Positions 27,524 to 35,566 of a stretch of 41,424 nt of DNA are shown here, piece after piece. The position numbers were made by a program, and so were the translations under genes. This DNA comes from an uncultured bacterium (GTDB taxonomy: Bacteria; Verrucomicrobiota; Kiritimatiellia; RFP12; UBA1067). The notes beneath the pieces were generated by a model, which was given only the letters and a program-made list of their open reading frames with translations, did not search any database and was not told the origin of the DNA. The stretch lies in assembly GCA_902769585.1 (NCBI GenBank), contig CACXPT010000011.1, positions 1 to 41,424 on the forward strand, written 5' to 3'. Within the stretch, counting starts at the first letter, position 1. Each line of letters begins with the position of its first letter.

Positions 27524-28306
27524 ATGTCGCTTCAGATACATTTTCTCGGCACCGGCACGTCCGTGGGCGTGCCGCAGATCGGCTGCCCTTGCCACACGTG
27601 CAGGTCCTCCGACCCTAGAGACAAGCGGCGCCGCTCCGGCGTGTACGTGCGCGCTGGGGATACGGCGTTCGTGATAGACACTCCGCCGGAGTTCCGCCTG
27701 GCCTGCCTGGAGCTGAACATCACCAAGGTGGACGCGGTGGTGCTCACGCACGCGCACATGGACCACATCGGCGGCTTCGACGACGTGCGCCGTTTCAACA
27801 CGCTGAACGGCAAGAAGGTGCTGCGCTGCTACGCCGCGCCCGAGACGGTGGAATCCATGCACCGCCTTTTCCCTTACATCACCACGAAGGCGAACGCTCT
27901 TGGCCTGTACCGTCCGATGATAGACTTCCGGCCCGTCACGCGCGCCTTCCGCATCGGCTCGGCGAAGCTGACGCCGCTTCCCGTGGAGCACGGCGGACCG
28001 CGCACGAACGGGTACCTGATAGAGGCGGAGGGGAAGCGCGCCGCGTACGTGCCGGACTGCTTTGAGATGCCGGACTGCGTGGTGAGGCGTCTGCGCGGCG
28101 TAGACGTGATGATCGTCGACTGCCTGCGCGTGCGTTTCCATCCCACCCACCTCAATCTCGAGCGCATGGCCGCCTACATGGAGCGCATCGCTCCGCGGCG
28201 CGGCTACATCACGCACATGTGCCACGACCTCACGCATGCCGAGTGGCTGCGCATCCTGCCGAGGCCCGTCAGGCCCGCCTACGACGGCCTGCGCGTGGTG
28301 TGCTGA
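27524..28306 (+). CDS. MBL-fold metallo-hydrolase, PhnP-like
   Basis: The 260-residue product begins LQIHFLGTGTSVGVPQIGCPCHTCRSSD; the start plus the Cys-rich loop after GVPQIGC is typical of the PhnP/cyclic phosphodiesterase branch of the metallo-beta-lactamase fold. The di-metal motif THAHMDHIGG is near residues 75-84, a further His lies in PVEHGG and the final ligands in FHPTHLNLE and ITHMCHDLTH. It probably hydrolyses cyclic or other phosphodiesters in the cytoplasm. It follows the Prc gene by 2 nt; no phosphonate genes are nearby, so a true PhnP role is doubtful. Confidence 0.9.
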   Translation: MSLQIHFLGTGTSVGVPQIGCPCHTCRSSDPRDKRRRSGVYVRAGDTAFVIDTPPEFRLACLELNITKVDAVVLTHAHMDHIGGFDDVRRFNTLNGKKVLRCYAAPETVESMHRLFPYITTKANALGLYRPMIDFRPVTRAFRIGSAKLTPLPVEHGGPRTNGYLIEAEGKRAAYVPDCFEMPDCVVRRLRGVDVMIVDCLRVRFHPTHLNLERMAAYMERIAPRRGYITHMCHDLTHAEWLRILPRPVRPAYDGLRVVC

Positions 28307-28335
28307 CCCAGATTGCGCGTTCTGCGCGACGCGGA

Positions 28336-28364
28336 TTGAACGCGTCGCGCCGATGTGGTAAAAT
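28336..28364 (+). promoter_or_regulatory. Promoter of the accD operon
   Basis: TTGAAC (28336-28341), a 17-nt spacer and TAAAAT (28359-28364) give a near-consensus promoter. The transcript would start near 28371 and include the AAAGGAG ribosome site at 28379-28385, 10 nt before the accD ATG. This gene therefore has a normal leader. Confidence 0.85.
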
Positions 28365-28395
28365 AGGGCGTTTCCGCGAAAGGAGCATTAGCAAT

Positions 28396-29232
28396 ATGGC
28401 ATGGTTCAAGAAGAGCGACGTGGCGGCCAAGATACCGCCAACCAAGGCGCTGTGGCAGGTGTGCCCGCGCTGCGGCAGCTACATTCCCAAGGACGAGTGG
28501 AAGAAGAACAACGCGATCTGCCCGACGTGCAACTACCACGGGCGGCTCGGCGCGCGGCAGCGCATAGCGCAGCTCGCGGACGAGGGTTCGTTCAGCGAGG
28601 TGTTCCGCGAGGTGAGCTATTCCGACCATCTCGACTTCCATGACGCCTCCGGCGCGTACAAGGCGAAGATCGACGCCACGATCTCCAAGAGCGGCGAGGC
28701 CGAGAGCGTGGTGATGGGCACGGCGACAATGGGCGGCATCCCAGTGATGCTCGGCGTGATGGACTTCTCCTTCATGGGCGGCAGCCTCGGCACCGGCACG
28801 GGCGAGCGCATCGCCCGCGCATGCGAGCAGGCGATCGCGGAGCGCCGCCCGCTCGTGATCTGCTCAGCCTCGGGCGGCGCACGCATGCACGAGGGCATCC
28901 TCTCGCTCATGCAGATGGCGAAGACCTCTGCGGCCGTCGGTCGCGTGAAGGAGGCGGGCCTTCCCTACATCAGCGTGCTCACCGACCCCACGACAGGCGG
29001 CGTCTCGGCCTCCTTCGCGATGCTCGGCGACATCAACATAACCGAACCGAAGACGCTGATCGGATTTGCGGGACGGCGCGTGATAGAGAACACGATCCAC
29101 CAGAAGCTCCCGCCAGACTTCCAGAGCGCCGAATACCTGAAGGCGCACGGGTTCATCGACAAGATCGTCGAGCGCAAGGACCTGAAGCCATTCATCGTGA
29201 AGATGCTGGGCTACTTCGGATTCGCCGCCTAA
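28396..29232 (+). CDS. accD: Acetyl-CoA carboxylase carboxyltransferase subunit beta
   Basis: ATG 28396 gives 278 residues. An N-terminal zinc ribbon (CPRCGSYIPKDEW to CPTCNYH, Cys at about 26, 29, 45, 48) is followed by the crotonase-like carboxyltransferase core with MDFSFMGGSLG, SASGGARMHEG and LTDPTTGGVSASFA. With AccA it transfers carboxyl from biotin to acetyl-CoA, giving malonyl-CoA for fatty-acid synthesis. It heads a transcript continuing into a sensor phosphatase (12 nt gap) and accA, so the two carboxyltransferase subunits are separated by one gene. Confidence 0.97.
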   Translation: MAWFKKSDVAAKIPPTKALWQVCPRCGSYIPKDEWKKNNAICPTCNYHGRLGARQRIAQLADEGSFSEVFREVSYSDHLDFHDASGAYKAKIDATISKSGEAESVVMGTATMGGIPVMLGVMDFSFMGGSLGTGTGERIARACEQAIAERRPLVICSASGGARMHEGILSLMQMAKTSAAVGRVKEAGLPYISVLTDPTTGGVSASFAMLGDINITEPKTLIGFAGRRVIENTIHQKLPPDFQSAEYLKAHGFIDKIVERKDLKPFIVKMLGYFGFAA

Positions 29233-29244
29233 CCTTTCGCGAAC

Positions 29245-30864
29245 ATGAAACCGGTCGAGAGAATCAACTTTGCGATCGTCGCCGTCACGGCGGCGCTCTT
29301 CCTTGGCATCTCCGCCTTCGTCGCGTTCAGCACGTCGAAGATGATGGAGAACGAGGCGCGCAGCACTGTCGAGAACGTCGTGAAGGCGACGGTCGGCCGC
29401 ATCGACCGCCTGATGGCGTCGGTCGAGAGCGCGGTGGAGAACTCGGCCTGGATCGTGGGTGAGCGGCTATCCGATCCAGACTACATGTTCAAGATCACGG
29501 GCGAGCTCGTGCAGAACAACTCGTTCATCGTCGGCAGCACGATCGCCTTCGAGCCGAACTTCTTCCCGTCGAAGGGGTACTACTATTCGGCCTTTTCCTA
29601 CAAGGACGGGACGGGCGCGATCAAGCGCATCCAGCAGGGCGGCGAGACGTTCAAGTACCATGGCATGGACTGGTACCGCATCCCGAAAGAGTCGAAGAAG
29701 TCCTCCTGGTGCGAACCGTACTTCGACGAGGGCGGCGCGGAGGTGATGATGTGCACCTATTCCGTCCCGCTCGTCAAACGGGACGGGACGGTCTACGCCG
29801 TGCTCACCGCAGACGTCTCGCTCGACGACCTGACGCACCACGTGGCGGGGATCAAGCCGTATTCGGACTCCTACGCGGTCCTTTTCTCGCAGGAAGGCAA
29901 GCCGCTCGTCGCGGCTCCCGACGATGCCGCGACGGCGACCGACACGGTGAAGATCGCCGGAAAGGCCAGCAACGGCTGGACGGTGGAGCTCGTCTGCCCG
30001 CTGGCCAACATCCTGCAGGGCGCGCGCAGCCTCGTCTGGCGGATCGCCGTGTTCTCTGTCATCGGCCTGGGCCTCATCTTCTTCGTCTCGTGGTCGTTCT
30101 CGACGCGGCTCCAGCGCGCGACGGTGGCCAACGAGCGGCTCAGCAGCGAGCTGGGCATCGCTCGGACGATCCAGTCGAGCGTGCTGAAGCGCAAGGTGCC
30201 GCCGTACCTCGGGACGATCCTGCGGCCGGCGCGGGAGGTCGGCGGGGACTTCTACGACTTCCAGGAGAAGGACGGCCTGCTCTACTTCGCGGTGGGCGAC
30301 GCGTCGGGCAAGAGCATCCCTGCGGCGCTGTTCACCTTCCTGGCAGGCGCCGGCTTCCGCATGGCGGCGGACATGGGGCTGCCGCCGGACGAGATCGTCG
30401 CCCGCATCAACGCGCTCCTATGCAGGGACAACGACACGTGCATGTTCGTGACGCTGTTCGTGGGCCGGCTGGACCTGGCCTCCGGGCGGCTGGAGTACTG
30501 CAACGCGGGGCATACGCCGCTCGTCGTCGTGCGTCCCGGGGGCGGCGCGGAGTTCCTGGCGGCGAAGCGCAACGTCGCCGCCGGGATCATGGCCGGATAT
30601 GCCTACGCGATGCAGAAGACGTCGTTCGATCCAGGTACGATGCTGCTGGTCTACACAGACGGCGTCACCGAGGCCGAGCGGGCGGACCACGAGCAGTACG
30701 GCGAGAAGCGGCTGCTGGCGTTCGCGTCAGCGCACGCGAAGGACGCGCCGGCCGACCTTGTTGACAACATGGAGCGAGAGCTGGACGCCTTTACGGCGGG
30801 CGCCGAGCAGTCCGACGACATCACGGCTCTCGCCGTGCTCGTCGGAGAGAGCAAGGCAATCTGA
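29245..30864 (+). CDS. Membrane sensor with SpoIIE/RsbU-type PP2C phosphatase domain
   Basis: The 539-residue product has a membrane helix at about 9-29, an extracytoplasmic Cache-like sensing domain (about 32-250; DWYRIPKESKKSSWCEPYFDE and VPLVKRDGTVYAVLTADVS are typical), a second helix at about 265-285, a short linker of about 20 residues instead of a full HAMP domain, and a C-terminal SpoIIE phosphatase (PAREVGGDFYDF, FAVGDASGKSIPAALF, CNAGHTPLVVV, LLVYTDGVTEA, SDDITALAV). Such proteins dephosphorylate anti-sigma-factor antagonists. No STAS or anti-sigma gene is adjacent; instead it lies between accD and accA. The ATG is 12 nt after accD. Confidence 0.9.
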   Translation: MKPVERINFAIVAVTAALFLGISAFVAFSTSKMMENEARSTVENVVKATVGRIDRLMASVESAVENSAWIVGERLSDPDYMFKITGELVQNNSFIVGSTIAFEPNFFPSKGYYYSAFSYKDGTGAIKRIQQGGETFKYHGMDWYRIPKESKKSSWCEPYFDEGGAEVMMCTYSVPLVKRDGTVYAVLTADVSLDDLTHHVAGIKPYSDSYAVLFSQEGKPLVAAPDDAATATDTVKIAGKASNGWTVELVCPLANILQGARSLVWRIAVFSVIGLGLIFFVSWSFSTRLQRATVANERLSSELGIARTIQSSVLKRKVPPYLGTILRPAREVGGDFYDFQEKDGLLYFAVGDASGKSIPAALFTFLAGAGFRMAADMGLPPDEIVARINALLCRDNDTCMFVTLFVGRLDLASGRLEYCNAGHTPLVVVRPGGGAEFLAAKRNVAAGIMAGYAYAMQKTSFDPGTMLLVYTDGVTEAERADHEQYGEKRLLAFASAHAKDAPADLVDNMERELDAFTAGAEQSDDITALAVLVGESKAI

Positions 30865-30881
30865 GGTTTATGAAATTAACC

Positions 30882-30908
30882 ACGAAATACACGAAATACA
30901 CGAAAGAG
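30882..30908 (+). repeat. ACGAAATAC tandem repeat in the accA leader
   Basis: Two exact 9-bp copies of ACGAAATAC (30882-30890, 30891-30899) and a third partial copy ACGAAAGAG (30900-30908) fill the gap before the accA ribosome site. A reading frame from 30870 would run through it as KLTTKYTKYTKEF, which looks non-native and supports the later accA start. Confidence 0.7.
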
Positions 30909-30929
30909 TTTGGGACAAGGAGAAGCGAA

Positions 30930-31742
30930 ATGGCAGTGAAGAAGAAGGTGACGGCGATGGACAGGGTGAAGCTGGCGCGCGATCCGAAGCGCCCGCACCT
31001 GATGGACTTCCTCAAGTACATCGCGAGCGACTTCGAGGAGTTGCACGGCGACCGCCTGGTGAACGACGACCGCGGCCTCATCGCGGGCTTCGCCACGATC
31101 GGGGGTGCGAAATGCCTTGTTCTCGGCCACCACAAGGGCGCCACCGTGGAGGAGAACGTGGAGGCGAACTTCGGCATGGCGAACCCGGACGGCTACCGCA
31201 AGGCGATGCGCCTCGCCAGGCTGGCCGAGAAGTTCCGCCTGCCGATCGTCACGTTCGTGGACACCCCCGGCGCGTATCCCGGCGACACGGCGGAGGCGCG
31301 CGGGCAGGCCGAGGCGATCGCGAAGTCGCTCGAGTTCTTCTCTCTCCTGAAGACGCCCATCGTGGTGGTCGTGACGGGCGAGGGCGGCAGCGGCGGCGCG
31401 CTCGCGATCGCGGTTGGCGACCGCATCCTCATGATGGAGAACGCGGTCTATTCCGTCATATCCCCCGAAGGGTGCGCGGGCATCCTCTGGCGCGACGGCG
31501 CGAAGGCGCCGGAAGCGGCGGAGGCGCTAAAGATCACGGCGACGGACCTCAAGCGCCTCGGCGCGGTGGACGAGATCGTTCCCGAGCCCGCGGGCGGCGC
31601 GCAGACCAACCACAAGGCGGCGGCGCTCGCGGTGAAGAAGGCGGTCGTCGCGGCGCTGAAGGAGCTCGCGAAGGTGCCTGTGGACAAGCTGGTGGACGCG
31701 CGCTACGCGAAGTTCCGCGCGATGGGCAATTTCTACAAGTGA
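30930..31742 (+). CDS. accA: Acetyl-CoA carboxylase carboxyltransferase subunit alpha
   Basis: ATG 30930 has AAGGAG (30917-30922) 7 nt upstream; the in-frame ATG at 30870 would translate the ACGAAATAC repeat. The 270-residue product has RVKLARDPKRPHLMDFL, GHHKGATVEENVEANFGMANPDGYRKA, FVDTPGAYPG, GEGGSGGALAIAVGD and SPEGCAGILWRD. It is shorter than E. coli AccA (319), lacking part of the N-terminal helices. It forms the carboxyltransferase with AccD. The ABC ATPase gene follows after 19 nt. Confidence 0.96.
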   Translation: MAVKKKVTAMDRVKLARDPKRPHLMDFLKYIASDFEELHGDRLVNDDRGLIAGFATIGGAKCLVLGHHKGATVEENVEANFGMANPDGYRKAMRLARLAEKFRLPIVTFVDTPGAYPGDTAEARGQAEAIAKSLEFFSLLKTPIVVVVTGEGGSGGALAIAVGDRILMMENAVYSVISPEGCAGILWRDGAKAPEAAEALKITATDLKRLGAVDEIVPEPAGGAQTNHKAAALAVKKAVVAALKELAKVPVDKLVDARYAKFRAMGNFYK

Positions 31743-31761
31743 CATCGGAATACTCCGACCG

Positions 31762-32466
31762 ATGCTGGATGTCCAGAACATCTCGTTCTCATGGGGCAAG
31801 ACCTCCCTGTTCGACGACGTGACGTTTTCCGTGGCGCCGGGCGAGGTCGCTGCGCTCGTGGGCGCGAACGGCGTCGGGAAGACGACACTGATGAAGATTC
31901 TTGCGGGCGTCATTCTGCCGTCGTCAGGCACCGTGCTGGTGGACGGGCAGGACGCGTTCAGGAACTCCATGCGCTACCACCGCATGATGGGATATCTGCC
32001 CGAGAACGCGCCGGCGGAGCCGGACATGTCCGTGAAGGCCTATCTCACCTACCGCGCCCACCTGAAGGGGGAGATGGCGAAGAAGATCCGCCACCGCGTG
32101 CAGGAGGCTCTTTCCATATGCGGGCTGCGCGACTGGGCGGATGCGCGCATCGGGAGCCTTTCCCAGGGACTTCGCAAGCGGGTCGCGCTGGCCGACGCCC
32201 TGCTGCTGAGACCGCGCATCCTCCTGTTTGACGACCTGCTTGCGGGCCTCGACGCCGTCACGCGCGTCTCGATAGGGCGCATACTTGCCGCAGTCGCCAC
32301 ATTCGCCGCCGTCATCGTGTCAGGCCACGAGCTGGACGAGCTGGAGGCGCACGCGGGCAAGTTCCTCGTCCTGAAGCACGGCAGGATGTTGGGCGCAAAG
32401 ACAGCTGCAGGGGTGAAGGCGCTTCTGCTGCCGGCGGCGAAGCACGAAGGGCAGGGGGCGAAATGA
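31762..32466 (+). CDS. ABC transporter ATP-binding protein, GldA-like
   Basis: The 234-residue ATPase has Walker A GANGVGKTT (about 34-42), signature LSQGLRKRVALADALL (about 132-147), Walker B ILLFDDLLAGLD and a switch His in VSGHELDELE. The residue after the Walker B Asp is Asp instead of the usual catalytic Glu, which may slow hydrolysis. It overlaps the permease start by 4 nt (ATGA), so the two are translated together and form one transporter. The GldAFG-type exporter role is inferred from the downstream GldG-like domain; cargo is unknown. It lacks a clear ribosome site. Confidence 0.9.
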   Translation: MLDVQNISFSWGKTSLFDDVTFSVAPGEVAALVGANGVGKTTLMKILAGVILPSSGTVLVDGQDAFRNSMRYHRMMGYLPENAPAEPDMSVKAYLTYRAHLKGEMAKKIRHRVQEALSICGLRDWADARIGSLSQGLRKRVALADALLLRPRILLFDDLLAGLDAVTRVSIGRILAAVATFAAVIVSGHELDELEAHAGKFLVLKHGRMLGAKTAAGVKALLLPAAKHEGQGAK

Positions 32467-33950
32467 GGACGATCCGCGTCACGTTCGTCCGGACGTTCTC
32501 CCGGCTGTGGATCTCGTGGACGGCGCTTGCCGGCACTGTCTCCTTTCTGGCGCTCTCCGGGGTGGGCTTCGTGCGCGCGCTCATGCGCGGCGACGGTGGC
32601 TCCGTGCCCGTGGCGGCGCTGTGGGCCTTGTCGGCGGTTCCGTTCCTGCCGGTGATGGCGGCGCTGGTGACGATGCGCCTTGTGGCGGACGAGCGGGCGG
32701 ACGGGCGGCTGGAGCTGATGCTCGCCACGCCTGTCCGCGAGAGGGACGTTGTCGTGGGCAAGTTCCTTGGTGCCTTGGCGCTCTCGGCTGTCGCGCTTGC
32801 CGTCTACCTTCTCATGCCGCTTCTCGTGCTGCCTTCCTGCGCGCCTGCGCTCTCGGGAAAGATGTCGACGGTTGCGTTTCTGCCTGCGTTCTTCGCGCTG
32901 ATGCTGCAGTCTGCCGCCTGGTGCGCGCTCGGGTTGTGCGCGAGCGCTTGCACCCGCCACGCGGCTGTCGCTGCCGTAGCCACGCTGGCGCTTGTGCTGG
33001 CTCTTCCGAATGCGGTGTTCATGGCAGGCGTCGCCTGGTTCCCGGTGCTGCGCGCGCGCTTTGCGGAGATGCCGCTTGACGCGCACATCATCGACCTTTC
33101 TACTGGCCTTTTCAGCACGGCGACCGTCGTGTTCTATGTCGTGCTCGCTTGCCTTGGCCTGTTCGTGGCTTCGAAGATCGTGGCGGCGGCGCGAATACGC
33201 GGGCGGGCTGCTCGGCTGTACCGCTTCTCCACGGTGAGCGTGATCGTTCTTGCGGCGATATTCTCCTGCGGCGTCATCGCGGTGGCGGTGCGGCTCGACG
33301 TGCCGTTCGAGGTTCTTCTCGGCGGACTCGGAGACGTCCGCCCGTACGCGACAGATCCTCGCGGAGACGCAGGGGGAGGTGGATGTCACCTGCTTCCTGG
33401 CGGCGAAGTCTCCAGAGAGCAGGGCGGTCTCGCGGCTCGTCCGCGGGCTTGCGGCGACGGCGCGCATGGTAGGCGGCGCGAAGCTCGACGTGGAGTGGGT
33501 GGATCCCCGCTGGGACGTTGGAAGGGCCGCCAGCCTCGTGAGGGAGGGCATGCCCGAAGGTTCCATCGTGTTCAGGAAGGGGCGCCGCCGCCAGAGGGTC
33601 TCCGTGGCGGATCTGTTCTCGTCGACCAACGGAAGCGTCCGCGTGACGGAGCGGAGCGTGTTCGTTGGCGAGGAGGCGTGTGCCGGCGCCTTGCAGAAGC
33701 TGGCTCAGCCGACGGCGCACGAGACGATATACTGGACAGTGGGGCACGGCGAGACGTCGCCCGACTCGTACGACGCCGTGACCGGCATGAGCGACATGGC
33801 GCGCGACCTGAGGAGGGACGGGTACCGCCTGAAGACGCTGGACGTCTCCGAGTCGCCGGCGATCCCGACGGACTGTGCCGTGCTCGTGGTGGCCGCCGCG
33901 CGGGAGCCGTTCTCGCGCCTGGAGCAGAAGCGTCTTCAGGGCTATCTTGA
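32463..33950 (+). CDS. ABC permease (GldF-like), 5' half of a frameshifted permease-GldG fusion
   Basis: The frame opens at an ATGA overlap with the ATPase gene. Residues 1 to about 283 are coherent: six hydrophobic segments, with ADERADGRLELMLATPVRERDVVVGKFLGAL between early helices as in GldF/ABC-2 permeases, then a final helix FSTVSVIVLAAIFSCGVIAVAV that normally starts the GldG part. After VRLDVPF (about 33308) the frame continues open to 33950 but encodes Arg/Gly-rich nonsense. The sensible continuation is in the +1 frame (see the next entry). So this is the front part of one gene about 2155 nt long, split by an indel, a sequencing error or a programmed +1 shift. Confidence 0.75.
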   Translation: MRTIRVTFVRTFSRLWISWTALAGTVSFLALSGVGFVRALMRGDGGSVPVAALWALSAVPFLPVMAALVTMRLVADERADGRLELMLATPVRERDVVVGKFLGALALSAVALAVYLLMPLLVLPSCAPALSGKMSTVAFLPAFFALMLQSAAWCALGLCASACTRHAAVAAVATLALVLALPNAVFMAGVAWFPVLRARFAEMPLDAHIIDLSTGLFSTATVVFYVVLACLGLFVASKIVAAARIRGRAARLYRFSTVSVIVLAAIFSCGVIAVAVRLDVPFEVLLGGLGDVRPYATDPRGDAGGGGCHLLPGGEVSREQGGLAARPRACGDGAHGRRREARRGVGGSPLGRWKGRQPREGGHARRFHRVQEGAPPPEGLRGGSVLVDQRKRPRDGAERVRWRGGVCRRLAEAGSADGARDDILDSGARRDVARLVRRRDRHERHGARPEEGRVPPEDAGRLRVAGDPDGLCRARGGRRAGAVLAPGAEASSGLS

Positions 33951-34617
33951 AGCGGGCGGGCGCATGATGGTGCTGGCCGTAGGCGTCCCGAACGCGGGCG
34001 TCAACGGGCTGCTTGCGGACTGGGGAGTGAAGATGCTGCCGTTCACCGTCGTGTCTCCGCGCACGCTCTCAGGCGCGGACGTGGTGGTGACCGACTTCGC
34101 CGAGCATCGGATCACGGCCCCGCTGAGGGGCGGCACCATGATCTTCGAGGGAGCGGCGCCGCTTGTGCCGACGGAGGAACGCGATCCGGCCGGCTTCACG
34201 GCGCTCGCGAAGACGGACGAGTCCGCCTGGGGCGAGACAGACGTTTCCGTGCGCCCGTGGACGTTCGATTCGGCCACCGAGCCGCGCGGCCCCCTTGCGC
34301 TGGCTGTCGCGCTGGAACGCGGAGGCAGCGAAGCTCCCGACCTCGCGTTGCGTCCCACGCGCATCGTCGTGATCGGCGACGGCACGTTCGTCTCGAACGG
34401 CTCCCTCGCCATGCGCGGGAACGCCAACCGCGATTTCTTCCTCAATTCCGTGGCCTGGCTTGCAGGTCTCGACACCCTCGGCGCCGCACGCACGCCTGGC
34501 AACGTGGTGGTGACCGGACTCGACCGCGACGGGTGGCTGAAGTTCGGCGCGTGGTCGGGGGTGCTGATCCTCCTGTTCGCCGCCATTGTGAAGTTGTCCG
34601 CGATCCGCCGCCGCTGA
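33250..34617 (+). CDS. GldG-like ABC auxiliary domain, 3' half of the frameshifted fusion
   Basis: The coherent part runs from about 33311 (RFFSADSETSARTRQILAE) to the stop at 34617; the 20 residues from the ATG at 33250 to there look out of frame. It matches the GldG/ABC-transporter auxiliary family: ETQGEVDVTCFLA, YWTVGHGETSPDSY, then DCAVLVVAAAREPFSRLEQKRLQGYLEAGGRMMVLA, and a C-terminal membrane helix WSGVLILLFAAIVKLSAIRRR. There is no start codon or ribosome site at the domain boundary, and its N-terminal helix is encoded in the other frame. It belongs with the permease as one polypeptide. Confidence 0.75.
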   Translation: MRRYSPAASSRWRCGSTCRSRFFSADSETSARTRQILAETQGEVDVTCFLAAKSPESRAVSRLVRGLAATARMVGGAKLDVEWVDPRWDVGRAASLVREGMPEGSIVFRKGRRRQRVSVADLFSSTNGSVRVTERSVFVGEEACAGALQKLAQPTAHETIYWTVGHGETSPDSYDAVTGMSDMARDLRRDGYRLKTLDVSESPAIPTDCAVLVVAAAREPFSRLEQKRLQGYLEAGGRMMVLAVGVPNAGVNGLLADWGVKMLPFTVVSPRTLSGADVVVTDFAEHRITAPLRGGTMIFEGAAPLVPTEERDPAGFTALAKTDESAWGETDVSVRPWTFDSATEPRGPLALAVALERGGSEAPDLALRPTRIVVIGDGTFVSNGSLAMRGNANRDFFLNSVAWLAGLDTLGAARTPGNVVVTGLDRDGWLKFGAWSGVLILLFAAIVKLSAIRRR

Positions 34618-34632
34618 CCCGAATGGATTTGG

Positions 34633-34638
34633 TATAAT
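34633..34638 (+). promoter_or_regulatory. Consensus -10 box 6 nt before folD
   Basis: A perfect TATAAT lies 6 nt before the folD ATG at 34645, so transcription should start at the A of the ATG. No convincing -35 box and no Shine-Dalgarno are present; a leaderless mRNA is implied. Confidence 0.6.
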
Positions 34639-34644
34639 CTTCGC

Positions 34645-35544
34645 ATGAGCGCAACCATAATAGACGGAAAGAAGCTGGCGGCGGCAACGCGCGCCGAGAT
34701 CGCGGCAGGCGTGGCTGCACTTAAGGCGGAGAAGGGGGTCACGCCCGGACTCGCCGTGATCCTCGTGGGCGACAACCCGGCCAGCGTGAGCTACGTGACG
34801 GCGAAGGAGAAGGCGTCGCGCGAGGCGGGAATGCATTCGGTGGAGATACGCCTTCCGGCCGACGCTACGGAGGACGAGGTCCTCGCGCGCGTGCGCGCGC
34901 TCAACGATGATCCTGCCATACACGGCATCCTCGTGCAGCTGCCTCTTCCGAAGGGGATATCCGAGAAGAAGGTGATCTACGCCATCGCGCCGGAGAAGGA
35001 CGTGGACGGCTTCACGCCGGTCAACGTGGGCAAGATGCTCATCGGCGACGACTGCTTCCTGCCATGCACGCCGCACGGCATCGTCAAGCTGATCGAGACG
35101 GCGGGCATGGACGTATCCGGCAAGCATGCCGTCGTGATAGGCCGCTCCAACATCGTGGGCAAGCCCGTGGCCGCGCTCCTCGCGCGGAAGGGGCCGAGCG
35201 CGAACGCCACGGTGACGCTCTGCCACACGGGCACGCCAGACATCGCCGCCTACACGCGGACCGCCGACGTGGTGGTGGTCGCGGCCGGGCGGCCGAACAC
35301 GCTCACAGGCGACATGATCAAGCCTGGCGCCGTTGTGATCGACGTTGGCGTGAACCGCGTGCCTGACGCGACGAAGCCTAGGGGCTACCGCCTGTGCGGC
35401 GACGCGGACTTCGCCTCTTGCGCGGCGGTGGCGTCGGCTATCACGCCGGTCCCTGGCGGCGTAGGGCCTATGACGATCACGATGCTCCTCTGGAACACTC
35501 TTCAGGCTGCCAGGAATTCCTCGTGCGCGCAGGTTGGCATGTGA
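34645..35544 (+). CDS. folD: Bifunctional methylenetetrahydrofolate dehydrogenase/cyclohydrolase FolD
   Basis: The 299-residue product carries the family landmarks: VGDNPASVSYVTAKEKA with the catalytic Tyr-x-x-x-Lys, HGILVQLPLPKG, PCTPHGIV, the NADP-binding VVIGRSNIVGKPVAALL and PVPGGVGPMTITMLL. It interconverts 5,10-methylene-, 5,10-methenyl- and 10-formyl-tetrahydrofolate in the cytoplasm. It is the first gene after the ABC operon and has its own -10 box immediately before the ATG. The next gene starts 22 nt after its stop. Confidence 0.97.
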   Translation: MSATIIDGKKLAAATRAEIAAGVAALKAEKGVTPGLAVILVGDNPASVSYVTAKEKASREAGMHSVEIRLPADATEDEVLARVRALNDDPAIHGILVQLPLPKGISEKKVIYAIAPEKDVDGFTPVNVGKMLIGDDCFLPCTPHGIVKLIETAGMDVSGKHAVVIGRSNIVGKPVAALLARKGPSANATVTLCHTGTPDIAAYTRTADVVVVAAGRPNTLTGDMIKPGAVVIDVGVNRVPDATKPRGYRLCGDADFASCAAVASAITPVPGGVGPMTITMLLWNTLQAARNSSCAQVGM

Positions 35545-35566
35545 CGCGCTTTGATTTGGTTGCAAC

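Noticed and set aside
30870..30929. Upstream start for accA adding 20 residues
   Set aside because: The extension would translate the ACGAAATAC tandem repeat, and AAGGAG is placed ideally for the ATG at 30930.
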